The notes: generated from the sequence alone by a model not told the origin. A stretch of DNA of 46,752 nt from Methanobrevibacter sp. (GCF_030539555.1 NZ_JAUNXX010000009.1:1-46752), one strand, 5' to 3'; shown: positions 16,670 to 26,329, counted from the first letter of the stretch. A program made the numbers and translations.

Positions 16670-18972
16670 GGGATGATTTGAAAGTTGGCGTGTTTTTATG
16701 TGAATGTGGTGGAAATATTGCAGATACAATAGATTTGGATGAGGTAAGAGATGCATTGGATGTTGAATTTATTGGACAGTTTGAAAATCTATGCTCCTTA
16801 AACGGCCGTAAGATAATCCGTGACGCAATATTTGATTATGATCTTGACAGGGTTGTTGTTGCAGCATGCTCACCGATAAGCCATGAAAAAACATTCCAGG
16901 ATTACGTAAAACCTCTAAACCCTTATCTGATGGACATGGCAAACATAAGGGAACAGTGTTCATGGGTACATTCGGATAAGAAAAAGGCCACTCATAAAGC
17001 CATTACATTAATTAATGCATCAATTGAAAAAGTCAAACAATCTGATGCTGTAGATCCGATCTATTGTCAGACACCAAAGGAAGTTGCGGTAATAGGAGGA
17101 GGAATTGCGGGAATGAACGCCGCATTGTCCCTTGCAAAGCAGGGAACAAAGGTTACAATAATAGAGAAATCCCCCTCAATCGGAGGGCATATGGCTAAAA
17201 TTGGTAAGGTATTCTCACCAGTTAAAATTGCTGAAGAATGTGGAATGTGCCTTTTAAACCCAATATTAAATGAGCTTGTCTGGAATGAAAACATTGAGGT
17301 ATTGACAAATGCAAAAGTGATTGAAGCTGAAAGGAGAGCAGGAACATATAACCTCATAGTAGAACAGTCTCCAAGATATGTCGACCCTGAAAAATGTATA
17401 GCATGCGGCAAATGCGCCGAAGTGTGTGAAGTGGAAGTTCCAAACGACTGGAACGACAATCTTTCCATGAGAAAAGCAATTTACAGGCCTTTTGGCCAAT
17501 CATATCCCGAAGCATATGTCATTGATATGGAAAACTGTTCAAAATGTGGGGATTGCTTTAGGACATGTAACATGAAAGCAATCAAGCTTAAAAGAAAGCC
17601 TGAAAAATTATTATTGCAGGTTGGCTCAATTATCGTTGCAACAGGCCATAAGTTATTTGATATGGAAAAACGTCCTGAATACGGATATGACAGATATGAT
17701 GATGTGATAACACAGTCAGAACTGGGTCGTATCACAGGTGTAAACGGCCCAACCAAAGGAAAACTTCTTAAGGCAAATGGTGAAGTTCCAAAACGTGTTG
17801 TAATGATTCAATGTGTGGGGTCACGTGATGAAAAACCTGATGGACATAAATACTGTTCAAAAATATGCTGTACGGTAGCCCTTAAGAATGCAAACATAAT
17901 CAAACATAAATATCCTGATACTGATGTTTTAATCTGTTATACAGATATCAGAACGCCGGGAATGTTTGAAAAATACTACAAACACACCCAGGAAAATGAA
18001 GTGAGATTCCTGCGTGGAAGACCTGGTGAGGTAGTCAAAAAAGGAGACAATTTTATTGTTAGGACAGAAGATACTCTTAAAGGAGAATTTGTAGAAATTG
18101 AAGCTGATATGGTAGTACTTTCAACAGCAATGGAACCATCTGAAGGCACATGTGAAATTGCAGAAATTTTGAACGTTGGAACCACAGAAGATGGTTTTAT
18201 TAAGGAATCTCACCCTAAAATCAAACCTGTAGCTACCGATGTACAGGGAATTTTTGTATGTGGAACTGCACATGATCCGAAAGACATAACGGATTCGATT
18301 ATGCAGGCGACAGCAGCTGCCTCAAAAGTTTCAGAATACAACTACGGTGGTGTTGAAATCGAACCGTTCATTGCTGAAATCGACAAGGAAAAATGCATTG
18401 TCTGCGGAGAATGTATTGCGAGATGCAAATACAAATCCATGAGCATACAGGATGATGAAATTTACATTGATCCTATGAGCTGCACAGGTTGCGGAAAATG
18501 CCTTGTAGGATGTAACCAAAGAGCAATTACAGTAAACGGTAACATTGATGAAAAGATATTGTCCACAATTAATGGGGTATTGTCTAAAAAACAAGAAGGC
18601 GAACGCATGATTCTGGTGTTCCTGGATAATATAGGATATACTGCCGCCGATAACATTGGAGTTAACAGATTGTCCTATCCTGAATCAATACATATCATCA
18701 AGGTAATTTCTGTAAATAGGGTAAGGCCAAAACATATTAGATATGCACTTGATAATGGTGCTGACGGTATATTTATTGGTGAATTCCCTGGAGATTTGAT
18801 GTATGATGAGGTGGAACGTAAAATCCAAAGGGTTAAAGATAGAATTTCCGAAATGGGTCATAATCATGAAAGGATTACATTTTCAAAAGTTTATATACCC
18901 TACTTCTCAGGTCTTGCTCGAAAATTCAATGATTTCGATAAGAAAATCGCAGAGCTGGAAGAAGGAAAATAG
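16666..18972 (+). CDS. HdrA-like flavoprotein fused to a cysteine-free MvhD-like domain
   Basis: The 768-residue protein has the N-terminal HdrA domain with VGVFLCECGGNIA, an FAD-binding GGGIAG at residues 144-149, ECGMCLLNP near 194, an inserted cluster motif CIACGKCAEVC, a second CSKCGDCFRTC, and two C-terminal clusters CIVCGECIARC and CTGCGKCLVGC. Residues about 646-768 align with MvhD/FrhD (VNRLSYP, RVRPKHIRYALDNGADG, FPGDLMY), yet the usual Cys pairs CNWC, MCSGR and CHPGDC are replaced by DNIG, ISVNR and FPGD. It is coupled by ATGA to the HdrB-like gene, with GGAGG upstream. Likely it accepts electrons and passes them to HdrC. Confidence 0.9.
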   Translation: MRDDLKVGVFLCECGGNIADTIDLDEVRDALDVEFIGQFENLCSLNGRKIIRDAIFDYDLDRVVVAACSPISHEKTFQDYVKPLNPYLMDMANIREQCSWVHSDKKKATHKAITLINASIEKVKQSDAVDPIYCQTPKEVAVIGGGIAGMNAALSLAKQGTKVTIIEKSPSIGGHMAKIGKVFSPVKIAEECGMCLLNPILNELVWNENIEVLTNAKVIEAERRAGTYNLIVEQSPRYVDPEKCIACGKCAEVCEVEVPNDWNDNLSMRKAIYRPFGQSYPEAYVIDMENCSKCGDCFRTCNMKAIKLKRKPEKLLLQVGSIIVATGHKLFDMEKRPEYGYDRYDDVITQSELGRITGVNGPTKGKLLKANGEVPKRVVMIQCVGSRDEKPDGHKYCSKICCTVALKNANIIKHKYPDTDVLICYTDIRTPGMFEKYYKHTQENEVRFLRGRPGEVVKKGDNFIVRTEDTLKGEFVEIEADMVVLSTAMEPSEGTCEIAEILNVGTTEDGFIKESHPKIKPVATDVQGIFVCGTAHDPKDITDSIMQATAAASKVSEYNYGGVEIEPFIAEIDKEKCIVCGECIARCKYKSMSIQDDEIYIDPMSCTGCGKCLVGCNQRAITVNGNIDEKILSTINGVLSKKQEGERMILVFLDNIGYTAADNIGVNRLSYPESIHIIKVISVNRVRPKHIRYALDNGADGIFIGEFPGDLMYDEVERKIQRVKDRISEMGHNHERITFSKVYIPYFSGLARKFNDFDKKIAELEEGK

Positions 18973-18981
18973 TACGGTGAT

Positions 18982-19017
18982 GTTTAGTTTTTTTCTAAAC
19001 TAAGCATTATTTTTTTT
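18982..19017 (+). terminator. terminator after the comA-hdrA-like cluster
   Basis: GTTTAG (18982-18987) pairs with CTAAAC (18995-19000) and is followed by TAAGCATTATTTTTTTT. It closes the five-gene transcript and separates it from the adhesin gene at 19072. Confidence 0.6.
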
Positions 19018-19071
19018 AATGAAATATTTTACTTTATAAAATTTATATTAATTTAATACATAACTATTATT

Positions 19072-22000
19072 ATGTTTAAAAAAATAATCTTTGCCCTAAT
19101 TATACTCATAATAGCTATTTCATCAGTCAGTGCAACTGATATTAACTCGACATGTGATGAATATAGTAATTTTAACATGATTTCAAATAATATTTCTGAT
19201 GTTAGTCTCACTGAGTTCGATGATGTGGGACTTGCTGACACGGATTCTGATGCATTGGCAGCAGCAAAAACAGTTTATTTTGATGCATCAGCAAGTACGG
19301 ATGGGTCAGGTACCAAATCAAATCCTTATAAATATTTATACAGCGGAAGGATTACATCCGGCATGACAGCTTATTTTGCTAATGGGGTATACTCGTTTTC
19401 AGGCACTGGAAAAATTGGGTATAATTCATTATACAAAACCACTTTCATTGGGCAAAGTAAAGATAAAACAATTATTCGATCCACTGCAAGTTATTCGTTC
19501 GATTTAATTGTTTCATCAAATTCAAATTTAGTTTTAAAGGATTTAACATTTGACTATGGTCATATTGTAAACAGTGGAAATGTCGAAGCGGAAAATGTCA
19601 TATTCAAGAATTCAGTGTGTTCATACACTTCTACAAGTTCTTCTGTAGGATCATATTCCTGCGGCGGAGTAATATACAGCAATGCTTCAAAAGGAAGTAC
19701 ATGTTCCATAAATCTTAAAAACTGTAATTTCCAGTCAAATGAAGCAAAACATGGCGGAGTTATATCTGCAAACTATACAAATATCGTAATAACAAATTGT
19801 GTTTTCCAGAATTCCATATCAAACAGGTCAGGTGGTGCGATTTATAGTTTAAATTCAAACATAACTATTTCAAAATCTTCATTTACTAGGAATAATGCGA
19901 AATATGGTGGTGCAATTTATAGTGAAAAGGGTATAATTAAGCTGATAGATTCAAATTTCACTTCATCACAGGCATATAGCTTTGGTGGTGTAATAGCTTC
20001 TCAATTATCCAATATATCATCAAGTAATTGTATATTTTATAATTATAATTCCCTAACCGATTCGGGTGGTGCAATTTATTCTGATAGGGGTTCTGTAGAT
20101 ATTTCAAAATCCACTTTTAAAAATGGTGTGGCTGATTTTGGTGGTGCAATATGTGTTTTAAATGTAGGTTTAACAGTTTCAAACTCTAATTTCCAAAACA
20201 ACACTGCAAACTATGGCGGAGCCATCTATAACATATATAAAACTGTTTATATTTACAACACCAATTTTAAGAGTTCCACTGCATACCTTTATGGTGGTGC
20301 AGTCTGCAGCTATCTTGCCGATTCAATCACAATAAAAAATAGTGTTTTCGTTAGTTCAGATGACATGTATATCTTTGCAAAATCAACAACTAAAATTGTT
20401 CAAAGCGGAAACAGCGGTTTAACAAATGTTAAAACTGTTAATACTACTATATTGACAGTATCCCCTAATGTTGTTGCTCCAATAATCAATTATTCACCAT
20501 CATCTCAAAATTCAATTCCATCTTACTATAATTCTAATGACTACGGCTATGTCACTCCAGTTAAAAATCAGATGGATGGAGGAAATTGCTGGGCTTTTGC
20601 GGCTATTGCAACATTGGAAATCTGTCTTAAAAAAGCAACTGGAATCACATATGACTTTTCAGAAGAAAACATTAAAAACCTCATGTCAATCTATTCGTTA
20701 GTTGGAAGAGACCAGTATCCCAATAAGGGAGGATTGGACAATATGGTTTTCGGATATCTGACAAGCTGGCTGGGTCCGATTAATGATAATCTGGATGTTT
20801 ATGATGATTATTCTGCATTGTCCACAATATATTCTTCTCTTTTGCATATCCAAAATATTTATTTCCTGCCGGTTCGAGCAGATACAAGCGATAATAATGC
20901 TATCAAAAAGGCCATAATGGATTATGGTGCCGTTGCCGCCAGTTATGCTTGGACTACAAGTTATCATTCAGTCACTCTTGTCGGCTGGAATGATAATTAT
21001 AATGCTAAGGATTACTTTGGAAATTATGCTAAGGGAGTATGGATAGTAAAAAACAGCTGGGGATCTGATTCAGACGATAACGGTTATGTATATATTTCAT
21101 ATGACAAGAACTTTAAATATGAATCATCCAATTATCATAACTATCTTTACACATTCATTTTCAATGATGCCGAAGGTTATTCAAGGAACTATCAGTATGA
21201 TTTGAATAGTGTAAATTATTATGAAACTTCATCAAGTAATGGGGTTAAATATAAAAATACATTTGTAGCACAGGATAATGAAATATTGTCCGCATTCTCT
21301 ACAGTGTTTAAGGAGCCGACAAGCTATAAGGTTTCACTTTACAAGGGAAATACTTTGATTTTGACTCAACAAGGATACAGTCAGGCAGGATACTATACAA
21401 TTCCATTCAATACTAAAACAACATTATCTAAAGGCGACCAGTTCACAATATGTATTGAAAACCTGAATTCAGGAAAGAAATTTATTCCTCTTTCTGATGC
21501 TTCATATTCTAATCTGGGAAATTTCCCGAAGGGAGTCTCCTATATCAGTTTTGGAAGTAGCTGGTATGACTTATATTCACACTATAGTAAACCTAAGATT
21601 GCATGTATTAAAGCATTTACAACACCTTTGACCTTGAATGAGGTTACACTCAGCATTGATAAATTCACTAATGTTTATGTTAATGAGAAGTTGACAATTA
21701 ATTTTAAATTAAGCAATAGTAATCTGAATAGAGGTTTTGTAACTGTCAATATTGGCGATAAAACTTATTATGCAAGTGTTTATGGTGGTAAGGCCAGCTT
21801 AAAAATTAGTTTCAATGCCATAGGGTCATACAATTTCAAAGCCCAATATAAAAATAACCTTTATGCATCAAACACTGTCAGTTTTAACTTTAATGTAATC
21901 AAAACTGCAGGTGTGATATCCATTTCAGCTCCTGATGTGACTAGTTATTATGGAAGGTCCACCAAATTCTCCATCAGGTTAACCGATGATGGCCAACCTA

Positions 22001-23232
22001 TTAACGGTGCTGTTGTCAGTTATACATGCGGTTCTTTTTCAACTACTGCAACTACAAACAGCAATGGTTATGCGTATGTTTATGTTAATTTAAGTCCGGG
22101 AACATATGATGTAACATCACAATATGGCGGTAAATCAGTTAAATCCAAGATTACAGTCAAATCTACCATTTCAGCCAGTGACCTGACTTATGATTATGGA
22201 AGTTCTTATATTAAGGCCACATTTTACAATACTGCCGGAGGAGTTCTTTCCAACACTCAGGTAAAATTCCAAACTGGAATTTTAACGTATACTGTTACAA
22301 CCAACAGCAACGGTGTTGCAGTTGTTAAATTTGATAGGAATGCATCCACATATGGTGTGATTGCCATTAACCCTGTAAATAACGAGGAGAAATCATTTAA
22401 GGTAACGGTTTCAAAGGTTACTCCAATCTTAACCTTAAAGCAGATCACATTGGATGGTTATGATGCGGTAAGGGCAAGTCTGTCTCAAACATCAGCTACA
22501 GGAAATATTGTTTTCACAGTCGAGGATACAGACTATTCTACTGGAATCAGCGAAGGCATTTCAAATCTAAAAATAATTAACCGTAACGGAATCTATGATG
22601 TAACGGTTAAATATTCCGGAGATGCCAATTTCAATCCAGTTTCCAAGTCAATATCTGTTAATGTGGGCAGTTATTTAGCATCAATATCCGTTAGTGGCAT
22701 TACAAAGACCTATGGTGATTCCAAACAGCTGGTAATCACTGTTCGTGACAATCATGGTAATCCTGTTAAAGATAATTTCATAAGTGTTGATGTTTATGAT
22801 GATGATTTGGAATTCTACGATAGCTATTATTTATGGACTAATTCTAAAGGTCAAGTAAAACTTAACTGTAATTTCAAACCAGGTACATATAGTTTGGATG
22901 TTAGCAATGATGATGATTATATTAATGTGGATGTGGTTGTAAAAAAAGCCGCTTCTAAATTGACTGCAGCAAATAGGATTGTCAATGCCAAATCAAAGAT
23001 AAAAACCTATACAATAGTGTTGAAAAACAACAAGAACAAGGTTCTTAAGAATCAGAAAGTTACTTTAAGGGTTGGAGGTGTAACTTATGTTGCAAAAACC
23101 AACGGCTACGGCAAGGCAATATTTAAGATAACTAAATTAAATAGAAAAGGAACTTTCAAGGCCATAGTTAGCTATGCTGGCAATTCCTACTACAAAAAGA
23201 TTAGTAAGATAGTTAGATTCTATGTACGATAA
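19072..23232 (+). CDS. giant adhesin-like protein with papain-family cysteine protease domain
   Basis: A 1386-residue secreted protein. Residues 1-22 form a signal peptide ending in VSA. About 65-440 form a right-handed beta-helix of GGAIYS and GGVI repeats. A C1-type (papain-like) protease domain spans roughly 490-690, with oxyanion Gln500, Cys506 in GGNCWAF, His632 in YHSVTLVGWN and Asn661 in NSWG: a full catalytic set. From about 860 on come several Ig-like repeats and a C-terminal domain ending in KIVRFYVR. No obvious membrane anchor follows, so it is either loosely wall-bound or released. It lies directly after the coenzyme M cluster but is a separate transcript with its own TATA-like TTTATAAAAT. 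Confidence 0.9.
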   Translation: MFKKIIFALIILIIAISSVSATDINSTCDEYSNFNMISNNISDVSLTEFDDVGLADTDSDALAAAKTVYFDASASTDGSGTKSNPYKYLYSGRITSGMTAYFANGVYSFSGTGKIGYNSLYKTTFIGQSKDKTIIRSTASYSFDLIVSSNSNLVLKDLTFDYGHIVNSGNVEAENVIFKNSVCSYTSTSSSVGSYSCGGVIYSNASKGSTCSINLKNCNFQSNEAKHGGVISANYTNIVITNCVFQNSISNRSGGAIYSLNSNITISKSSFTRNNAKYGGAIYSEKGIIKLIDSNFTSSQAYSFGGVIASQLSNISSSNCIFYNYNSLTDSGGAIYSDRGSVDISKSTFKNGVADFGGAICVLNVGLTVSNSNFQNNTANYGGAIYNIYKTVYIYNTNFKSSTAYLYGGAVCSYLADSITIKNSVFVSSDDMYIFAKSTTKIVQSGNSGLTNVKTVNTTILTVSPNVVAPIINYSPSSQNSIPSYYNSNDYGYVTPVKNQMDGGNCWAFAAIATLEICLKKATGITYDFSEENIKNLMSIYSLVGRDQYPNKGGLDNMVFGYLTSWLGPINDNLDVYDDYSALSTIYSSLLHIQNIYFLPVRADTSDNNAIKKAIMDYGAVAASYAWTTSYHSVTLVGWNDNYNAKDYFGNYAKGVWIVKNSWGSDSDDNGYVYISYDKNFKYESSNYHNYLYTFIFNDAEGYSRNYQYDLNSVNYYETSSSNGVKYKNTFVAQDNEILSAFSTVFKEPTSYKVSLYKGNTLILTQQGYSQAGYYTIPFNTKTTLSKGDQFTICIENLNSGKKFIPLSDASYSNLGNFPKGVSYISFGSSWYDLYSHYSKPKIACIKAFTTPLTLNEVTLSIDKFTNVYVNEKLTINFKLSNSNLNRGFVTVNIGDKTYYASVYGGKASLKISFNAIGSYNFKAQYKNNLYASNTVSFNFNVIKTAGVISISAPDVTSYYGRSTKFSIRLTDDGQPINGAVVSYTCGSFSTTATTNSNGYAYVYVNLSPGTYDVTSQYGGKSVKSKITVKSTISASDLTYDYGSSYIKATFYNTAGGVLSNTQVKFQTGILTYTVTTNSNGVAVVKFDRNASTYGVIAINPVNNEEKSFKVTVSKVTPILTLKQITLDGYDAVRASLSQTSATGNIVFTVEDTDYSTGISEGISNLKIINRNGIYDVTVKYSGDANFNPVSKSISVNVGSYLASISVSGITKTYGDSKQLVITVRDNHGNPVKDNFISVDVYDDDLEFYDSYYLWTNSKGQVKLNCNFKPGTYSLDVSNDDDYINVDVVVKKAASKLTAANRIVNAKSKIKTYTIVLKNNKNKVLKNQKVTLRVGGVTYVAKTNGYGKAIFKITKLNRKGTFKAIVSYAGNSYYKKISKIVRFYVR

Positions 23233-23313
23233 GGGGAATTATATCCTCTTTTACACTTTTTTGTAAGTATTATATACTTATTTTGATATAATTATTAATT
23301 AGTATGAATACAT

Positions 23314-23319
23314 GGAGGG
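23314..23319 (+). promoter_or_regulatory. ribosome-binding site fixing a TTG start
   Basis: GGAGGG lies 6 bases before TTG 23326 and 18 bases before ATG 23338, so the TTG is the better start of the Ig-like secreted protein. Confidence 0.6.
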
Positions 23320-23325
23320 AAATTT

Positions 23326-24402
23326 TTGTCAAATAAAATGATAATACTTGTGTTGATTCTTGTAAGTTTTCTTGCAATTTCCACTGTCAGTGCACAGGAT
23401 AACTCTACTGTTGTAGAAAATGCTCAAGACAATGATTTAGACAGTCAGATTGACATACAGGAAATTACTTCAAGTGAAAACACTTATTCTTTAGCTAATA
23501 CTAATGAATCTGCAATAGGGGATGTTGAAGATCCCGGTGCATATATTTACACACCATCAAAAATTTATTATAGCTATCAAAAGGATTATGATGCTTATGA
23601 ATATGACAGCAATATAATATACGGATACAATAATCATTTCGAAGGTTATTTAAAAATCTATAATGGAAATGCTCTCATTGCTTCCCACTTCTGCAATGGT
23701 ACTGAAGACTTTGAAACAGGTTCATTTTTTGATTTGATTGATGGAAAGAAAGTGTCTTTAAGCAAATATACCTTGAAAATGGAAGATATGGATGGTAAGG
23801 TTTGGGTGTCAAAATCTTTAAATGTTGTTAAAAATCCAATAAAACTGGACTTTACCAGTTTTAAAGAGTCTGCTGAATATTCATCAGAAACTTTTTATCA
23901 GTATGTGCTGGATGAATATGGTAACAGCATTAATGATGCCAAAGGAACCATTACACTAACTTTAAATGGAAAACAATACAAAACTACAGTTAAAAACGGC
24001 AAATTCAAATTATCTTTTAACATTCCAGTAACCCCAAAAACATATGTCTGTAAAGTTAAGTATTCAGGAGATGCTAAATATCAAAGCAGTTCCAAAACTT
24101 TCAGGTTAACAATTTACAAGCCTGTTCCCAAAGTATATGCTTTAAATAAGGCAGTTAAAGTGAAATCAACTAAAATATATTCTGTAATACTTAAAAATAA
24201 TCATGGCAAAGCCATGAAGAAAGCCCAAGTTTCCTTAAAAGTTAATGGAAAAATCTACTATGCAATTACAAACAATTATGGAAAGGCTTTATTTAAGATA
24301 ACTAATATAAATAAAAAAGGAACAGTTAATGCTTTCGTGAAATATTCAGGAAGCGTAATTTATAAGCCTGCCTTCAAAACTGTCAGATTCACAGTCGTGT
24401 AG
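23326..24402 (+). CDS. secreted protein with Ig-like repeats
   Basis: A 358-residue protein with a signal peptide ILVSFLAISTVSA (residues about 12-24). The N-terminal half is acidic and Tyr-rich (about residues 50-170). It is followed by two Ig-like domains, starting near residues 180 and 270. The last 80 residues align with the C-terminus of the giant adhesin: ATTNNYGKALFKIT-like and VRFTVV at the end against VRFYVR. TTG is favoured as start because of GGAGGG. It has no beta-helix or protease. It may be a partner or a reduced copy of the preceding adhesin. The stop codon sits in a strong terminator stem. Confidence 0.8.
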   Translation: MSNKMIILVLILVSFLAISTVSAQDNSTVVENAQDNDLDSQIDIQEITSSENTYSLANTNESAIGDVEDPGAYIYTPSKIYYSYQKDYDAYEYDSNIIYGYNNHFEGYLKIYNGNALIASHFCNGTEDFETGSFFDLIDGKKVSLSKYTLKMEDMDGKVWVSKSLNVVKNPIKLDFTSFKESAEYSSETFYQYVLDEYGNSINDAKGTITLTLNGKQYKTTVKNGKFKLSFNIPVTPKTYVCKVKYSGDAKYQSSSKTFRLTIYKPVPKVYALNKAVKVKSTKIYSVILKNNHGKAMKKAQVSLKVNGKIYYAITNNYGKALFKITNINKKGTVNAFVKYSGSVIYKPAFKTVRFTVV

Positions 24403-24433
24403 ATGAAAACTCATCTACAATCTCTTTTTTTTT
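24398..24433 (+). terminator. strong hairpin and T-tract terminator
   Basis: TGTAGATGA (24398-24406) pairs perfectly with TCATCTACA (24411-24419) across AAAC, followed by ATCTC and nine T. The TAG stop codon (24400-24402) lies in the left arm. The stretch 24434-24686 to the next gene shows no gene. Confidence 0.78.
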
Positions 24434-24686
24434 AAATCATTGTTTTGATTTTCTTTCAGTTTGTTGAAATTATTTTGGAAAAATGGAAATAATTGCTGTA
24501 TCATGTAGATTAGGCAATAGCTATTTTATTAAATTTTATCATCGCTTGAAATCATTGATTTTTCAACTAATTATTTTAATATGTTTTCCAGCAGATGTTG
24601 AAAATATTGTTGGATATTGTCATTTAATGGAATTGAAAAATGGTTGATATTTCTGTGGTATTGAAAGTCATTTGGTGGGTTTGTTT

Positions 24687-24950
24687 TCAGTCGAGCAGTT
24701 CAATCAGTTGCAGCCCTAATTCAGTACATTTATATAATCTTCCCTTTCTCACTTCTTCATTAATGCAGATGACCAAGTTTTGGTTTTTTAAATCAGATAA
24801 TGCAGAAGATACCTGGCTTGTGTTAATATTTATGCCTCGAGCAATTTCCGAAGGCATTTTCAAGTCATCACCTATGAATTTTAAAGTGTTTTTTCTATAA
24901 GATGATATTTTAACATATCCGAGAAGTTCATATAATTTTGTTTCATCCAT
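24687..24950 (-). CDS. small winged-helix transcriptional regulator (copy 2)
   Basis: An 87-residue winged-helix protein, paralogous to that at 9886. Both have an early LLGYV/LIGYV, a DDLKMPSEIA / NDIKIPSVIA turn, SQVSSALSDLKNQ / NHVSNVLNQLKEE as recognition helix, and the wing IC[L]NEE.RKGRLYK. Its upstream region has similar AT-rich elements. It is transcribed leftward, alone, and lies close to comE upstream on the same strand (about 140 bases). It could regulate comDE or itself; the sequence does not show which. Confidence 0.8.
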   Translation of the reverse strand: MDETKLYELLGYVKISSYRKNTLKFIGDDLKMPSEIARGININTSQVSSALSDLKNQNLVICINEEVRKGRLYKCTELGLQLIELLD

Positions 24951-25086
24951 AGGTATACTATTAACAAATTAATTTTAAATCTTTATATATCACTTACATT
25001 TTTTTATACTTTTTTAGACATAAAATACTCATAATTTTAACGAAAACTTAAAAAAAGGATGATGGCAGAGGAAGATTTTGGGATGC

Positions 25087-25629
25087 TTAGGGTCTGATTG
25101 CATCCATAAATCTTTTTTTAATTGTAACAGGATCCAAATCAATTATTGGCGCTTTTGAGTTTCCAGGTTCCGTATCATAAACAATGAAACTTACATCATC
25201 ACTTTCGATAATTTCACGTAGGTTGATGTCTTCAAATCTATGGCTGTTTTTAAATCCAACACTTTTGGCAATTTCACACAAGTCTATTGCTTGTGCGTAA
25301 GTGTCCTGATTTCCTGTTGAGCCATATGCTCCATTGTCTATGACAATCCAAGTCAAGTTTTTAGGATTATTTGCAAATATGGTTACAAGTGAACCCATGT
25401 TCATCAGAAGTGACCCGTCACCATCAATTACAACAACATTCCTGTCGGGACGTGCCAGGGCAAGTCCAAAACCGATTGATGAGGCAAGGCCCATTGAACC
25501 AATCATGTAAAAGTTTTCTGCCCTGTCCTTTATATCATACAGTTCTCTGGATGGGAATCCTATATTGCAAACAACAATTTCATCATCAATATAATTCATT
25601 ATATCCTGAATAGCTTCTCTTCTTGCCAT
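25087..25629 (-). CDS. comE: sulfopyruvate decarboxylase, beta subunit
   Basis: The 180-residue beta subunit carries the thiamine diphosphate binding region: GDGSLLMNMGSLVTI followed by NGAYGSTGNQ, the GDG-x20-30-N pattern. MIGSMGLASSIGFGLALA precedes it, as in other ThDP decarboxylases. With ComD it decarboxylates sulfopyruvate to sulfoacetaldehyde, the penultimate intermediate of coenzyme M. It starts 5 bases after comD ends, so both are made from one transcript. The C-terminal DLDPVTIKKRFMDAI is normal for the family. Confidence 0.93.
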   Translation of the reverse strand: MARREAIQDIMNYIDDEIVVCNIGFPSRELYDIKDRAENFYMIGSMGLASSIGFGLALARPDRNVVVIDGDGSLLMNMGSLVTIFANNPKNLTWIVIDNGAYGSTGNQDTYAQAIDLCEIAKSVGFKNSHRFEDINLREIIESDDVSFIVYDTEPGNSKAPIIDLDPVTIKKRFMDAIRP

Positions 25630-25633
25630 ATTA

Positions 25634-26125
25634 TCACCAGTAACTTATTTCCAATAGTATTGAAACAGGTTTTCCTTCTTCAATGGATAACTCCCATGAG
25701 TCAAAGACGGCTCCATATGCAGCTTCGGGATTTCCGGGTTTGAAGAATCTGAAGTCCATCGCCTCCAATATTCTTGGGGTTGACTCTCCCATTGGGACTT
25801 GTCCGCAAATGTTTTCACCTTCTGTCCCCCTATGGCTCATTATCATGATGAGGGGAAATTCATATAATTGTGTCAATGATTTGAGGGCATTAATCGAGTT
25901 TCCAAGTCCTGAATTTTGCATTAAAATGGCGGTTTTCTTACCTCCCAAATAAGCTCCGGCACATATTCCGATTCCCTCTTCTTCACGGGTTACCGGAATG
26001 TGGATTATTTCATCATCCTCATCAATCATGTTCAGTAATTTTGATAGGTTAACGCATGGAACGCTTACAATAAAATCAATTCCGGCATCTTTAAGCCCAT
26101 TAAAAATAGCTTCACTACTGTCCAT
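25634..26125 (-). CDS. comD: sulfopyruvate decarboxylase, alpha subunit
   Basis: A 163-residue protein with the pyrimidine-binding half of the ThDP fold: [17 protein letters not shown], then [18 protein letters not shown], where the Glu residues contact the thiamine, and [16 protein letters not shown]. It pairs with ComE. The frame is open 14 codons further upstream, but ATG 26125 with GTGAT just before it is the natural start and matches the family length. The gene is divergent from cofH with about 200 bases between. Confidence 0.93.
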   Translation of the reverse strand: MDSSEAIFNGLKDAGIDFIVSVPCVNLSKLLNMIDEDDEIIHIPVTREEEGIGICAGAYLGGKKTAILMQNSGLGNSINALKSLTQLYEFPLIMIMSHRGTEGENICGQVPMGESTPRILEAMDFRFFKPGNPEAAYGAVFDSWELSIEEGKPVSILLEISYW

Positions 26126-26329
26126 TGTATCACATCTAATTTTGAATATTACAATTATATAATTCATTATTTAAATAGCTATTTTGTCATTTAATATTAT
26201 TATTCTTCAATCTTTTTTTAATTTGGATATCTAATAATTCAACATTTTAATTTATATTATTGTACATTTTCATACATTTGATTTAGATTATAGAAAACTT
26301 TTTATTTATCTTGATAGTAATATATAATC

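Noticed and set aside
15133..18972. Reading the hdrCBA-like genes as the main heterodisulfide reductase of methanogenesis
   Set aside because: HdrB has an altered CCG site, HdrA carries a cysteine-free MvhD domain, and the genes follow comA. These point to a paralogous complex; the main hdr genes are expected elsewhere.
19600..20350. Spaced GGTGGTGCAATTTAT-like repeats that resemble a CRISPR or direct-repeat array
   Set aside because: They lie in frame in the adhesin gene and encode GGAIYS beta-helix turns; spacing varies and no spacer pattern is seen.
24640..24900. Plus-strand open frame of 86 codons
   Set aside because: It is antisense to the winged-helix regulator copy 2, has no ribosome-binding site and an unlikely composition.
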